A DNA stretch of 64,000 nucleotides from Thermococcus pacificus. Lineage in GTDB: Archaea > Methanobacteriota_B > Thermococci > Thermococcales > Thermococcaceae. The stretch covers positions 248,001 through 312,000 of the forward strand of contig NZ_CP015102.1 of assembly GCF_002214485.1 (NCBI RefSeq). The letters are read 5' to 3'. Shown here piece after piece: positions 51,277 to 60,686 of the stretch. Every line of letters begins with the position of its first letter. Within the stretch, counting starts at the first letter, position 1. Made by a program: the position numbers and the translations under genes. The notes beneath the pieces were generated by a model. It had not been told where the DNA came from and did no database searches. It saw only the letters and a program-made list of their open reading frames with translations.

Positions 51277-52269
51277 ATGGACGTCGTTGGAGAGCTCGTC
51301 TACCCCGTTGCCGGCCTTTTGGGCCTCTACGTCTTTGTCTCACTCACATCGCTCGTCTGGGAGGGAATAGACAGGAAGTTAGTAGCAAGAATGCAGAGGC
51401 GCATTGGGCCCCCGATCCTTCAGCCGATATACGACTTCCTCAAGCTGGCGAGCAAAGAGACCATAATCCCCAACACTGCCAACTTCATGTTCAGGGCAGC
51501 TCCTGTTCTGGCTTTAGCTACCGCCATAGCGCTCCTGGCTTACACTCCCATGGGCTTCGCGCCGATTTTGGCGAGCAAGGGTGACGTGATAGTGTTCATC
51601 TACCTCCTGACCCTCATCGGCTTCTTCAAGATACTCGGTGCCATAAGCTCCGGCAACCCCTACGCCAAGATAGGCGCCGCAAGGGAAGCGGCCATAATGG
51701 TGTCGAGGGAACCGGCCATGATGCTGGCGGTCTTCGCCATAATGTGGCGCCTCGGAAAGCTCGGAGTTCCAAAGCCCTTCAGCATGGAAATCTTTTACAC
51801 CCACAACATCTGGGAGATAGGAACGCCGATGAGCTTCGTTGGGGCATTAATCCTCCTCTACGTCTTCTGCGTCTGGCTGGCGAGTGAGATAGAGGTCGGG
51901 TTCTTCAACATACCCGACGCGGAGGAGGAGATAGCCGAAGGTCTGCTCGTTGAGTACAGCGGCAGGTACTTGGCGTTGCTCAAGCTGACGCACTCGCTGA
52001 AGGCATTCATCTCTGCCTCGCTCGTCGTGGCAATATTCTTCCCGTGGGGGATCTCAGGCTACTTCAACCTCACCGGCCTTCCGGCCCAGGTTGTAGACCT
52101 GCTCTTCCACACGCTGAAGGTCTTTGCCCTGCTCTTCGTCGTCCAGAGCGTCTTCAGGGCAGTTACGGGGAGGCTGAAGATAACTCAGGCGGTTGACTTC
52201 CTCTGGAAGAACGTCTTCCTGGCTTCGCTCATTGGCTCACTCCTCATAGCCATGGAGGTGATAATGTGA
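51277..52269 (+). CDS. mbhM: MBH subunit MbhM (NuoH-like)
   Basis: 330-aa membrane subunit with about 8 helices, matching NuoH/HyfC-type: RRIGPPILQPIYDFLKLASK, EIEVGFFNIPDAEEEIAEGL with the acidic ion-path residues, and SGRYLALLKLTHSLKAF. It anchors the hydrogenase module and couples it to ion pumping. The ATG at 51277 follows GAGGTGAT; ATG 51271 overlapping the mbhL stop is possible. Confidence 0.94.
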   Translation: MDVVGELVYPVAGLLGLYVFVSLTSLVWEGIDRKLVARMQRRIGPPILQPIYDFLKLASKETIIPNTANFMFRAAPVLALATAIALLAYTPMGFAPILASKGDVIVFIYLLTLIGFFKILGAISSGNPYAKIGAAREAAIMVSREPAMMLAVFAIMWRLGKLGVPKPFSMEIFYTHNIWEIGTPMSFVGALILLYVFCVWLASEIEVGFFNIPDAEEEIAEGLLVEYSGRYLALLKLTHSLKAFISASLVVAIFFPWGISGYFNLTGLPAQVVDLLFHTLKVFALLFVVQSVFRAVTGRLKITQAVDFLWKNVFLASLIGSLLIAMEVIM

Positions 52270-52691
52270 GGGCACCGCCGCTTGTCCCAACGGTCCTCAG
52301 GAACCTCTTCAGGAAGCCAGCCACCAACCCATTCCCGAAAACGGAGCCGGTTCCCATTCCAGAGGACTTCAGGGGCATGATAACTTACAACGTCGACAAG
52401 TGCGTCGGCTGCAGGATGTGCGTCAACGTATGCCCGGCCGGTGTCTTCGTCTATCTGCCGGAGATAAGGAAAGTGGCCCTCTGGACCGCCCGCTGCGTCT
52501 ATTGCAGCCAGTGTGTTGACGTCTGTCCCACCGGGGCGCTTCAGATGAGCAGGGACTTCCTCTTAGCGAGCTACGACAACAAAGCCGGCCGCTTTATACC
52601 CCTGAAGCCAGAGAAGGTCGAAGAGCTGAAGAAGAAGGTCGAAGAGGCAAAGAAGGCGAAGGAAACGGCAAAGAAAGAGGCAGGAAAGTAA
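52266..52691 (+). CDS. mbhN: MBH subunit MbhN (two-[4Fe-4S] ferredoxin-like, NuoI type)
   Basis: 141-aa electron entry subunit with two CxxCxxCxxxCP clusters: CVGCRMCVNVCPAG and CVYCSQCVDVCPTG. It accepts electrons from reduced ferredoxin. The C-terminus is a charged Lys/Glu tail. GTG start overlaps mbhM by 4 nt. It is the last operon gene; its stop directly abuts the 3' end of the convergent ferritin-like cluster. Confidence 0.95.
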   Translation: MRAPPLVPTVLRNLFRKPATNPFPKTEPVPIPEDFRGMITYNVDKCVGCRMCVNVCPAGVFVYLPEIRKVALWTARCVYCSQCVDVCPTGALQMSRDFLLASYDNKAGRFIPLKPEKVEELKKKVEEAKKAKETAKKEAGK

Positions 52692-53231
52692 TCAGAGAAA
52701 GCCCTTTTTCCTTATCTCCTCTTCTATCTTCCCGACGTTTATCCCCATGAGCTCGGCCTCACCGCGGAGCCTCTGGTAGTGGGTCCACTCAACGTTTGCC
52801 AGAAACTCGTAGAGCCCTTTAGCTTCCTCGTTCTCGGTTATCGAGGCAAGGTGCTCGTAGAGCTTTTTTGCGATGAGTTCCGTCTCCATCGCAACCCTGA
52901 AGACTAAATCAATGTTTGAGGGGTCTTCGAGCGCCCTCGCAAGGCTGACTGCCTCTATGTAGGGAAGGTCAACTTTTTTCGGCTCCTCCCCGTAGGTCTT
53001 TACGTAGAGCCTTCTGAGCCCATCGCCGTGCTCCTCCGACTCCTTGGCGAGCACTCTAAAGGTTGAAACCAGACTTGGGGGAAGCCTCAGCTCCTCGGCC
53101 TTCTTTGCCAGCTCCCAGTATATCTTCGCCTCCTCGTACTCACCGAAGGTCCAGTAGGATAAAATCCCCTTCTCGGAGAGGGAAAGGAGCATGTCCCTGA
53201 ACTTCTTCAGTGTGTCTTCAAGGTTTTCCAT
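52692..53231 (-). CDS. Ferritin-like diiron protein, tandem copy 3
   Basis: 179-aa four-helix protein of the rubrerythrin/COG1633 type, third in a row of related genes. Likely diiron residues: E in YEEAKIYWEL, E in METELIAKKLYE and EWTHYQRL (ExxH), while the helix-2 motif is AKESEEHGD (ESxxH rather than textbook ExxH). No rubredoxin domain. It may detoxify peroxide or store iron. ATG 53231 is favoured because GGAGGA lies 7 nt before it; the upstream copy's stop overlaps. Confidence 0.75.
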   Translation of the reverse strand: MENLEDTLKKFRDMLLSLSEKGILSYWTFGEYEEAKIYWELAKKAEELRLPPSLVSTFRVLAKESEEHGDGLRRLYVKTYGEEPKKVDLPYIEAVSLARALEDPSNIDLVFRVAMETELIAKKLYEHLASITENEEAKGLYEFLANVEWTHYQRLRGEAELMGINVGKIEEEIRKKGFL

Positions 53232-53233
53232 CC

Positions 53234-53716
53234 TCATTCCTCCAGGCCGAGGGACTTCCAGAGGGAAGCCAGAGCCTCGTAGTGGCCCTTCTCTATCTCC
53301 GCCAACCGGAGGTATGTTTCCCTGAGCTTGGGGTTCTCCGTTTCGTCGGCGAGCTTCCTGTATATCGTCTCGGCGAGCTTCTCGCTCTCCATGGCTATTT
53401 TGAGGACGTCTTCGAGATCCTCCACCTTCCAGAACTTGCCGAGGACGTTTAGGGCTTCAACGTTAGGAACATTAACCTCGACAAGGTCGTCTCCGTATTC
53501 ATCCCGGTATATCTTGAGAAGCTCGTCGCCGTGCCTCTTGGACTCGTTGCCGAGCCTCTTGAAGGTCTCCCCGACGTTCTCGGGAAGGCCGAGTTCTTTC
53601 GCGCGTTCGGCAAGCTTCCAGTACGTTTCGGCCTCCTCGTATTCGCCTTTGATCCAGTAGCTGAGAAGTTCGCGCTCGTTCAGCTTCCTTATCTCGTTTA
53701 AAATCTCCACGACCAT
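53234..53716 (-). CDS. Ferritin-like diiron protein, tandem copy 2
   Basis: 160-aa homologue of its two neighbours, with the same helix pattern: YEEAETYWKLAERA, LGNESKRHGDELLKI (ESxxH), MESEKLAETIYR and IEKGHYEALASL (ExxH). ATG 53716 follows GGGTGATTGAA; the stop of copy 1 overlaps this region, so translation is coupled. Low-molecular-weight diiron proteins of this kind are usual in oxygen-sensitive thermophiles. Confidence 0.75.
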   Translation of the reverse strand: MVVEILNEIRKLNERELLSYWIKGEYEEAETYWKLAERAKELGLPENVGETFKRLGNESKRHGDELLKIYRDEYGDDLVEVNVPNVEALNVLGKFWKVEDLEDVLKIAMESEKLAETIYRKLADETENPKLRETYLRLAEIEKGHYEALASLWKSLGLEE

Positions 53717-53717
53717 T

Positions 53718-54212
53718 TCAATCACCCAGCTTTTCGTACTCCCTCTTGAGGGCCTCGTAGTGGGTTCTCTCGACCTCGGAAAGCTTGAGGTAGAGCTCCC
53801 TCAGTTTCGGGTCTTCCACCTTCTCGGCAAGGGTCCTGTATGCGTTCATCGCTATTAGCTCGCTCTCCATGGCAGCCTTAAGAACTTCCCCAACCTGGTC
53901 GGCCCTCTCGAACTCTTCGAGGATGGAGAGGACCTCTATCGGAGGTATATCGCTCTCAGGTTCCTTAGAATAGCTCTCCCTGAAGAGCTTCGTCAGCTCC
54001 TTTGCGTGTTTCTCAGAGTCCTTTGAGAGCTTTTTAAAGGTCTCAACAAGGCTTTCAGGAAGGCCGAGGTTTATGGCGCGCTCGGCAAGCTGGCGGTAGA
54101 ACTCTGCCTCTTCCCTTTCGCTCTTTATCCAGTAAGCTAAAGCCTCCTCGTAAGAGAGCTTCGAGAGCCGCTCGATGATTTCCTCAACGTCAATCATCTT
54201 CATCCCTGCCAT
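53718..54212 (-). CDS. Ferritin-like diiron protein, tandem copy 1
   Basis: Up to 164 aa, first of three tandem paralogues. It has REEAEFYRQLAERA, KDSEKHAKELTKL (DSxxH), MESELIAMNAYR and VERTHYEALKRE (ExxH). TATA-like CTTATTTAC near 54225-54235 puts transcription start near 54208; ATG 54203 or 54197 are therefore alternative starts. All three genes probably form one transcript facing the end of the mbh operon. Confidence 0.72.
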   Translation of the reverse strand: MAGMKMIDVEEIIERLSKLSYEEALAYWIKSEREEAEFYRQLAERAINLGLPESLVETFKKLSKDSEKHAKELTKLFRESYSKEPESDIPPIEVLSILEEFERADQVGEVLKAAMESELIAMNAYRTLAEKVEDPKLRELYLKLSEVERTHYEALKREYEKLGD

Positions 54213-54242
54213 ATTAAGGCAGAAAAGTAAATAAGCTTTGGG

Positions 54243-54728
54243 TTAGTCCTTTACCTCAAAGCGGAGGAGTTCACCCCTTTTGAGAACCCCAACGCCCGCT
54301 CTCTTCCCGAGAACCTCAATGACAACCGTGAAATCCGGGTCGGTGAGGTTGACGGGGAGACCGAAGCGCTCAACTATGAGTGAGCCGAGCTTAACTTCGA
54401 GCGCCCTTGCGGAGATCCTTTTGTTGCCCCTGACCTTGGCGCGGACGGCAAAGGTCCCTTGAATTTCTCCAGCTAGTCTTAGAACGGCCTCCTCTATCTC
54501 CTCCCACTTAGCGGGGACGAACTCATCGAGCGGAACGACCCTCTGTATCGCCTGAGTCTCGAACTCCCCGAGCCTCCGAAGGGCTCCCTCTTTTGAGAGA
54601 GGGGTTTCCGCCAAGAGAACGCCCCCCCAGTCGGTTCCTTTAACGCGGACCTCCCCCAAAGCCCACTCGAGTTCGAGGATTCCATCACCCTCGCGGCCCT
54701 GGGGCACCGTTGCGATAAGAACTGTCAT
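54243..54728 (-). CDS. THUMP-domain protein (COG1818-like)
   Basis: 161-aa protein with a THUMP RNA-binding fold (RVVPLDEFVPAKWEEIEEAV, TFAVRAKVRGNKRISARALE, NLTDPDFTVVIEVLGKRAGV). Archaeal COG1818 proteins resemble Tan1, an adaptor for tRNA acetylation; a helper in tRNA modification is likely. Divergent from the AAA ATPase gene. Confidence 0.85.
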   Translation of the reverse strand: MTVLIATVPQGREGDGILELEWALGEVRVKGTDWGGVLLAETPLSKEGALRRLGEFETQAIQRVVPLDEFVPAKWEEIEEAVLRLAGEIQGTFAVRAKVRGNKRISARALEVKLGSLIVERFGLPVNLTDPDFTVVIEVLGKRAGVGVLKRGELLRFEVKD

Positions 54729-54788
54729 CTCTGCTCACCGATGGACAGGTTTTTATATTTCAAACGCGAAACACCCCCGGTGGTTAAA

Positions 54789-55994
54789 ATGGAAAGCGGT
54801 GGCCTTAAACTTTACCCGTACCAGTCATATGAAGTTTACGGCCTTTCTCGGAACCCCTTTGAACAGCTCGCAAGCGAGGGAATAACAGACATCGAAAGCA
54901 TCCACGTTTACCAGGAAGTCGACATGCGCCTCCAGATGATAGTTTCTGAGGTGATAGGGAACAAAAGCTCCATAGCGCTAAGCATAGTCGGCCCCCTGGG
55001 AATGGGCAAGACGCAGAGGCTTAAAAGCCTTGCAAAGGCCATAGAAGAGAACCGTGGGAAGGCGATATACGTCAAGGTGGACACCAACGACATCCTCAAG
55101 CTTACCAGGGACATCTTCTACGCCCTCAAGCCACCGAAGAGCAGGACCAACATCTTCCTGGAAAACCTTTCGAAAAAGCTCGGCTTCATAGACAGGCTCG
55201 AGAAGATGCTCAGCGACACAAAGGAATACAAGAGCAGGGACATAGCTGAACTCCTCGTCGAGCAAATGAGCAAGTACCCCTACTGTGCGCTTCTGCTTGA
55301 CGAGCTTGAGAACATGCAGTCAGCGAGGGAGCATGAGAAGATACAGTTCTTCGAGATGCTGAGGCACTTCATAAGCACCATGCCGAAGGGCTGTATAGTG
55401 GCCTTTGCAAGCGTTCCCGAGGCCTATGAGGAGTACACCAAGATTTTCCCGGCCTTCTTTATGCGCCTCCACTACGAGTTCAGACTAAGGCCCATGAGCC
55501 TCGACGAAACCTTTGAGCTGGTGAAAAAAAGGCTCAACAAGGTCAGAGTTCGCGACACGGACGACCCGATTTATCCCTTCACAGAGGAGGCGATAAAGCT
55601 CATCCACCAGCTCGGGAAGGGGAACCCGAGGCAGATTTTAAGGCTGCTCCACTACGTGCTCAGCGAAGCTGCGAAGCACAAGTTCGACCCGATAGACGAT
55701 TACGTGGTCACAACGATACTTGAGGAGCCGAAGAGCCTCGAAGAATACCTAACGAGGATTCCGAAGGAGTACAAAGACCTCGTTGAGGCGATAGTCTTCG
55801 AGTTCAACGGTGGGCCCGTGAGCTACATCCAGGTGGCCAAGGCAGTCAAAAAGCCGGGAATGCAAGTCTACGACCAGCTCAACGACCTTATAAGGCTCGG
55901 CTTCCTCGTTGGAGACCCGAAGGGCAACTACAAGGTTCCGGACTACGTCAGAAAGTTTTTAGAGGAGGGGCAGGCCCAGAAGGAAGAGGAGTGA
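54789..55994 (+). CDS. AAA+ ATPase with ORC/Cdc6-like architecture
   Basis: 401-aa AAA+ protein: SIVGPLGMGKTQRLKSL (Walker A), CALLLDELEN (Walker B), sensor 1 in VAFASVPEA, and a C-terminal winged helix (PVSYIQVAKAVKKPGMQVYD). It resembles Cdc6/ORC-like ATPases but lacks the classical origin-binding signature, so a chaperone or DNA-transaction role is as likely. ATG 54789 follows GGTGGTTAAA; the upstream frame to 54741 spans the TATA box GTTTTTATATTTC and is not used. The next gene starts 4 bp after the stop. Confidence 0.72.
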   Translation: MESGGLKLYPYQSYEVYGLSRNPFEQLASEGITDIESIHVYQEVDMRLQMIVSEVIGNKSSIALSIVGPLGMGKTQRLKSLAKAIEENRGKAIYVKVDTNDILKLTRDIFYALKPPKSRTNIFLENLSKKLGFIDRLEKMLSDTKEYKSRDIAELLVEQMSKYPYCALLLDELENMQSAREHEKIQFFEMLRHFISTMPKGCIVAFASVPEAYEEYTKIFPAFFMRLHYEFRLRPMSLDETFELVKKRLNKVRVRDTDDPIYPFTEEAIKLIHQLGKGNPRQILRLLHYVLSEAAKHKFDPIDDYVVTTILEEPKSLEEYLTRIPKEYKDLVEAIVFEFNGGPVSYIQVAKAVKKPGMQVYDQLNDLIRLGFLVGDPKGNYKVPDYVRKFLEEGQAQKEEE

Positions 55995-55998
55995 TACC

Positions 55999-56529
55999 AT
56001 GCCGAACTACGACGCCCACGTGCTCAGCGGGATAGTCAGCTATCCGATAGCGGTGGCGGTTGCCGGCTACCTGTCAACCATCGGCGCTCCCTTCAAGCTG
56101 ACCACGATAGCCCTGGTAATAGGCTACGCCCTCTACGTGCTTGGGGCCGACCTGCCGGACATGGATCACCCGGATGCGCTCATCCACAGGGGAACAAAGC
56201 CCATAGTGAGCGTTCTGACAGGTGGGGCGGCCTACATCAACGTCATCGATAGGATACACCTCAATCCCGAGTGGCTCACCATCACTGCAGCGTGGGGAAT
56301 CGCCATTGCCGCGGCGCTCGTTGCCTGGTACGCCTTCACATGGCTCATGCCAAAGCACCGAGGAATAGTCCACTCCCTCCTCTTTGCGTTCATCTACGGC
56401 GCCTTAGCGTTCCTCTTAGTGGACTACGGACTTGGAATGAGTACCGGCGAGGGCCTCTACGTGGGCTTCGCGGCCTTCAGCGGCTACACGCTCCACCTGC
56501 TCCTCGACAGGGAGATTTCACTCATATGA
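55999..56529 (+). CDS. YdjM-like membrane-bound hydrolase family protein
   Basis: 176-aa membrane protein with about four helices and the YdjM/LexA-binding family motifs: an early HVLSG, DLPDMDHPDALIHRG (acidic/His metal residues) and HRGIVHSLL. Such proteins are predicted metal-dependent hydrolases of membrane lipids or other substrates; the specific function is unknown. It starts 4 bp after the AAA ATPase and is likely in that operon. Confidence 0.78.
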   Translation: MPNYDAHVLSGIVSYPIAVAVAGYLSTIGAPFKLTTIALVIGYALYVLGADLPDMDHPDALIHRGTKPIVSVLTGGAAYINVIDRIHLNPEWLTITAAWGIAIAAALVAWYAFTWLMPKHRGIVHSLLFAFIYGALAFLLVDYGLGMSTGEGLYVGFAAFSGYTLHLLLDREISLI

Positions 56530-56574
56530 GGAAAATCTTTTTATTCTCTTTTTCGTAGTAAATCTGGTGATTCA

Positions 56575-57426
56575 ATGGATCCTGGGGCGGTGATCTTCCT
56601 GCTTTTCATTGCCGCAATCGTCGGCATGATTCTCATGGGCATAAAAGGGGAGGAATCCTCCAGGGAGAGATGCCGCAGGTTCTCAGAGTCCGTAGCAGTA
56701 GAGGGGACCTTTCTGAAGCTTCCAATAGAAACCAAACTCAGTAAGGGAAAGTTCGTCCTCAGGGGAGAATGGAGGGGTTCAAAGAACAGGTACTACCACA
56801 TAGAGAGGAGCTTCGAAGCCTTGGAAGAACTCAGTGCGGGCGAGATAGAGCTCACCCCAGAGCCGTTCTCAGTGGAGGTGAAGAAGAACGACGATGCCCT
56901 CGTGGAGCTCCTCGCGTATATTGTCGAGGAGGGAGAGTTCAAGAACGCGGTGATAGTCCCCATTATCCCCTCGTACTCGGTTGAGATCGAGAAGGATACC
57001 CTCGAAGCGTCCAAAGACATGGAGTTCGCCCACCTGAGAGTTGAAGTCATCGAAAGCGGCCTTTACGGGAAGCTCTACGTGAACGTTAGCAAATGCAGGG
57101 GCGCCAGGGTGGAGTTCGAAAAGAACGGGATCCACACCAGGGAGAAGCTCGTCGAGGTTAAGGAGAGCGGTGAAGCAGAGTTCAGAAGGGAGTTCTGGAC
57201 AAAGCCTCTAATCTTGATAATGGACAGGAACCACGCAGACCCGAGGAAGCTCCGGGACGTCTTTGGAAAACAGGAGATACTAGAGGGACACGGGGAGTAT
57301 CTCATCAGACTGACCCTGGACGTTCCATTCTCAAAGGACGAGCATGACACCTCGAGGGTAACCGTCTCGCCCGGGGGAGAGGTTCCTGCGGAACTTAAGG
57401 AACCGGAGGTAAAGGTCGTGATCTGA
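56575..57426 (+). CDS. Membrane-anchored hypothetical protein
   Basis: 283-aa protein with one N-terminal membrane helix (AVIFLLFIAAIVGMILMGI) and a beta-rich remainder with an arrestin-like or sporulation-like look: KFVLRGEWRGSKNRYYHIER, YSVEIEKDTLEASKDMEF, LIRLTLDVPFSKDEHDTSRV. No catalytic motif seen. GGTGATTCA precedes the ATG. It stands alone between the YdjM-like gene and trxB. Confidence 0.72.
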   Translation: MDPGAVIFLLFIAAIVGMILMGIKGEESSRERCRRFSESVAVEGTFLKLPIETKLSKGKFVLRGEWRGSKNRYYHIERSFEALEELSAGEIELTPEPFSVEVKKNDDALVELLAYIVEEGEFKNAVIVPIIPSYSVEIEKDTLEASKDMEFAHLRVEVIESGLYGKLYVNVSKCRGARVEFEKNGIHTREKLVEVKESGEAEFRREFWTKPLILIMDRNHADPRKLRDVFGKQEILEGHGEYLIRLTLDVPFSKDEHDTSRVTVSPGGEVPAELKEPEVKVVI

Positions 57427-57491
57427 TTACCCACATTAGGGCAATAATGCTTTTAAATAAGCCACGTTAGGAAAGCCCGGAGGTGAGAGAG

Positions 57492-58484
57492 ATGTTCAGC
57501 CTTGGAGGATTCTCACGCGGGGGAGAGTACGAGAACAAGACCTGGGACGTGCTCATCATAGGAGCGGGGCCGGCCGGCTTCACGGCGGCTATATACGCGG
57601 CCCGCTATGGCCTAGATACTCTCATCATCAGCAAAGACCTCGGCGGAAACATGGCCCTAACGGACCTCATAGAGAACTACCCAGGCTTTCCAGAGGGTAT
57701 CAGCGGTTCAGAGCTGGCCAACAGGATGCACGAGCACGTCAAGAAGCTGGGAGTTGATGTGGTCTTCGACGAGGTCGAGAGGATCGACCCAGCTGAGTGC
57801 GCCTACTACGAGGGGCCGTGCAAGTTCACGGTGAAGACCAAGAACGGCAAGGAATACAAGGGCAAAACGATAATCATAGCCGTTGGAGCAGCGCCGAGGA
57901 AGCTCCACGTCCCGGGAGAGGAAGAGTTCACAGGAAGGGGCGTCTCCTACTGCGCCACCTGTGACGGCCCACTCTTTAAGGGCAAGAAGGTTATAGTTGT
58001 TGGCGGCGGAAACACTGCCCTTCAGGAGGCGTTATATCTGAAGAGCATAGGCGTCGACGTCACCCTTGTCCACAGGCGCGACCAGTTCAGGGCCGATAAG
58101 ATACTGCAGGACCGCTTTAAGGAGAGCGGCATTCCCGCGATACTCAACACCGTCGTGACGGAGATAAAGGGAACCAACAAGGTAGAGGCCGTTAAACTGA
58201 AGAACCGCGTCACCGGCGAGGAGTGGGAGATGCCCGTTGACGGTGTCTTCATCTTCATCGGCTATGAGCCAAAGACGGACTTCGTCAAGCACCTCGGCAT
58301 AACCGACGAGTACGGCTACATCCCGGTGGACATGCACATGCGCACGAAGGTTCCGGGCATCTTCGCCGCTGGAGATATCACCAACGTCTTCAAGCAAATA
58401 GCGGTCGCAGTCGGCCAGGGAGCGATAGCGGCCAACTCCGCCAAGGAGCTCCTCGAGGAGTGGAACTCGAAGGTCGTGGAGTGA
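57492..58484 (+). CDS. trxB: Thioredoxin reductase (NADPH-dependent, low-MW type)
   Basis: 330-aa flavoenzyme reducing thioredoxin/glutaredoxin-like disulfide proteins (for example PDO) with NAD(P)H. FAD-binding GAGPAG (24-29), redox-active CATC (C154, C157), NAD(P)H-binding VVGGGNTALQEAL and the C-terminal GIFAAGDI are present. ATG 57492 follows GAGGTGAGAG. A TATA-like CTTTTAAATAAG lies ~40 bp upstream. It may cooperate with the sulfur response of the organism (SurR). Confidence 0.95.
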   Translation: MFSLGGFSRGGEYENKTWDVLIIGAGPAGFTAAIYAARYGLDTLIISKDLGGNMALTDLIENYPGFPEGISGSELANRMHEHVKKLGVDVVFDEVERIDPAECAYYEGPCKFTVKTKNGKEYKGKTIIIAVGAAPRKLHVPGEEEFTGRGVSYCATCDGPLFKGKKVIVVGGGNTALQEALYLKSIGVDVTLVHRRDQFRADKILQDRFKESGIPAILNTVVTEIKGTNKVEAVKLKNRVTGEEWEMPVDGVFIFIGYEPKTDFVKHLGITDEYGYIPVDMHMRTKVPGIFAAGDITNVFKQIAVAVGQGAIAANSAKELLEEWNSKVVE

Positions 58485-58644
58485 ATTCTCACTCTCCTTC
58501 GTTCTTCCTTCTCGGTGCTTCTTGCCCTCCACGTCTTCTTAGTTGAGGATTTTCCGGATTCTCTCGAAAAATCTTCGGTCAAAGATGTGCATCGATGAAC
58601 ACAGGCTTATATAGGAGAATCCCCATCCCCCACTGGTGATGCAC

Positions 58645-59982
58645 ATGGTGGTTAGGCCGAACGTTAAGGAACTCCCTGGGCCGAAGGCCAAGGAGGTCAT
58701 AAAGAGGAACTTTGAGTTTCTCGCATACACGACCCAGGACCCCGAGACCCTCCCGATAGTCATCGACCACGGTGACGGAATCCTCGTCTACGACGTCGAC
58801 GGAAACACCTTCTACGACTTCGGAAGCGGAGTCGGTGTCCTCAACGTGGGCCACGCCCACCCGCGCGTCGTCGAGGCCGTCAAGAGGCAGGCAGAGAAGT
58901 TCACCCACTTCGCGCTCAACGACTTCTTCTATGAGAACGCGGTCATACTCGCCCAGAAGCTCGCCGAGCTCGCCCCCGGCGACTTCCCGAAGAAGGTCGT
59001 CTACCAGAACAGCGGTGCCGAGGCCAACGAGGCCATGATGAAGCTCGTCAAGTACGGAACAGGCAGGAAGAGGTTCATAGCCTTCTACCACGCCTTCCAC
59101 GGAAGGACGCAGGCGGTTCTCAGCCTCACCGCCAGCAAGTGGGTCCAGCAGGACAGGTTCTTCCCGACGATGCCCGGCGTTGAACACATCCCCTACCCGA
59201 ACCCCTACAGGAACCCCTGGCATATCGACGGTTACGCCGAGCCGGACGAGCTCGTTAACCGGGTTATCGAGTTCATAGAGGAGTACGTTTTCAGGCACGT
59301 CCCGCCGCACGAGGTCGGCGCGATAGTCTTCGAGCCGATACAGGGTGAAGGCGGCTACGTCGTCCCGCCGAAGAACTTCTTCAAGGAGCTCAAGAAGCTC
59401 GCCGACAGCTACGGAATCCTCCTGGCAGACGACGAGGTCCAGATGGGCGTCGGTAGGACGGGCAAGTTCTGGGCCATCGAGCACTTCGGCGTTGCCCCAG
59501 ACACCATCCAGTTCGGTAAGGCCATAGGCGGCGGAATTCCGCTGGCGGGTGTCGTCCACAGAGCCGACATAGCTTTCGACAAGCCGGGCAGGCACGCCTC
59601 GACCTTCGGCGGCAACCCTGTTGCCATAGCCGCCGGACTTGAAGTCGTCGAGATCGTCAAGGAGCTCCTCCCGCACGTCCAGGAAGTTGGAGACTACCTC
59701 CACAAGTACCTCAAGGAGTTCGAGGAGAAGTACGAGGTCATCGGTGACGCTCGCGGTCTCGGACTGGCCCAGGCAGTCGAGATCGTCAAGAGCAAGGACA
59801 CCAAGGAGAAGAACCCCGAGTTGAGGGACAGGATCGTCAAGGAAGCGGTAAAGCGCGGACTCATCCTCCTCGGCTGCGGCGACAACAGCATAAGGTTCAT
59901 CCCACCGCTGACCATCCAGAAGGAGGAGATCGACGTCGCCATGGAGATCTTCGAGGAGAGTCTCAAGGCTGCTCTCCAGTGA
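58645..59982 (+). CDS. Class III aminotransferase, ornithine aminotransferase-like
   Basis: 445-aa PLP enzyme. It shows [20 protein letters not shown], the PLP-binding [33 protein letters not shown] and the Schiff-base lysine in [12 protein letters not shown]. Length and position correspond, from memory, to the T. kodakarensis ornithine omega-aminotransferase; related Thermococcales proteins are amino acid racemases, so the exact activity needs testing. ATG 58645 follows GGTGATGCAC. Confidence 0.82.
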   Translation: MVVRPNVKELPGPKAKEVIKRNFEFLAYTTQDPETLPIVIDHGDGILVYDVDGNTFYDFGSGVGVLNVGHAHPRVVEAVKRQAEKFTHFALNDFFYENAVILAQKLAELAPGDFPKKVVYQNSGAEANEAMMKLVKYGTGRKRFIAFYHAFHGRTQAVLSLTASKWVQQDRFFPTMPGVEHIPYPNPYRNPWHIDGYAEPDELVNRVIEFIEEYVFRHVPPHEVGAIVFEPIQGEGGYVVPPKNFFKELKKLADSYGILLADDEVQMGVGRTGKFWAIEHFGVAPDTIQFGKAIGGGIPLAGVVHRADIAFDKPGRHASTFGGNPVAIAAGLEVVEIVKELLPHVQEVGDYLHKYLKEFEEKYEVIGDARGLGLAQAVEIVKSKDTKEKNPELRDRIVKEAVKRGLILLGCGDNSIRFIPPLTIQKEEIDVAMEIFEESLKAALQ

Positions 59983-60086
59983 TCTTTTTCTCTTTCATCT
60001 TCGAAATCCCTCCATTGTAACCCCTACCACCCTTCTGCTGAGACATCTTTTTAAAGCCGTAACTTGAAATAGCGTCGGTGATGGGC

Positions 60087-60686
60087 ATGAGCGAGCTGAC
60101 AGAGATACTCAAACCTTACGGACCCTACGTCCTTGCCGGGGTCACGCTGCTCTACGTGCTCTACCTCTACCTCAACAGGAAGAAGTTCAAGAGCGCAAGT
60201 GTGCTTGCAATATCCGCGGTCATGGCGGCCGTTGTTGGCGTCACAACAGCGTTCATAACCATATCCACGCCGGCGACGGGCGGCTACCTCAACTTCGGTG
60301 ACACTATGGTTATGTTCTCGGCGATGGTCTTTGGGCCCGTCGTCGGAGTCTTCGCAGGCGGGGTCGGTTCCGCCCTTGGGGACATAATAGCAGGCTACCC
60401 AGGCTGGGCACCGATAACCCTCGTTGTCAAGGGGCTTGAGGGCCTCGTCATCGGCTATCTGGCCAGAAAGAGCGACAACGTTGGCAACCTCATAGTAGCA
60501 GGCGTTGTCGGTGGAATGATAATGGTCCTCGGCTACTTCTCCTTCGAGGCATACATGTACGGTGTTCCGGCAGCTGCGACGGAGATACCCGTGAACACCC
60601 TCCAGGCAGTTACCGGAGTCATCGTTGGAACCGGACTGGCAAAGGCAATAAAGAAGAGGTATCCTGAGGTGGAGGACTTCGTCTAA
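60087..60686 (+). CDS. ECF transporter S component (vitamin uptake)
   Basis: 199-aa membrane protein with about six helices and the ECF S-component look: an N-terminal anchor, then ASVLAISAVMAAVVGVTTAF, NFGDTMVMFSAMVFGPVVGV and FAGGVGSALGDIIAGYPGWA as typical for riboflavin/thiamine-type substrate-binding units. The vitamin is not determined. It has no ECF A/T genes beside it, so it probably uses a shared energising module. GGTGATGGGC precedes ATG 60087. Confidence 0.8.
   Translation: MSELTEILKPYGPYVLAGVTLLYVLYLYLNRKKFKSASVLAISAVMAAVVGVTTAFITISTPATGGYLNFGDTMVMFSAMVFGPVVGVFAGGVGSALGDIIAGYPGWAPITLVVKGLEGLVIGYLARKSDNVGNLIVAGVVGGMIMVLGYFSFEAYMYGVPAAATEIPVNTLQAVTGVIVGTGLAKAIKKRYPEVEDFV

Noticed and set aside
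58579-59703. 374-codon open frame on the minus strand opposite the aminotransferase
   Set aside because: It is fully antisense to a clear class III aminotransferase with all PLP motifs, has a Val/Leu/Asp-skewed composition without domains, and arises from the high G+C of third codon positions.
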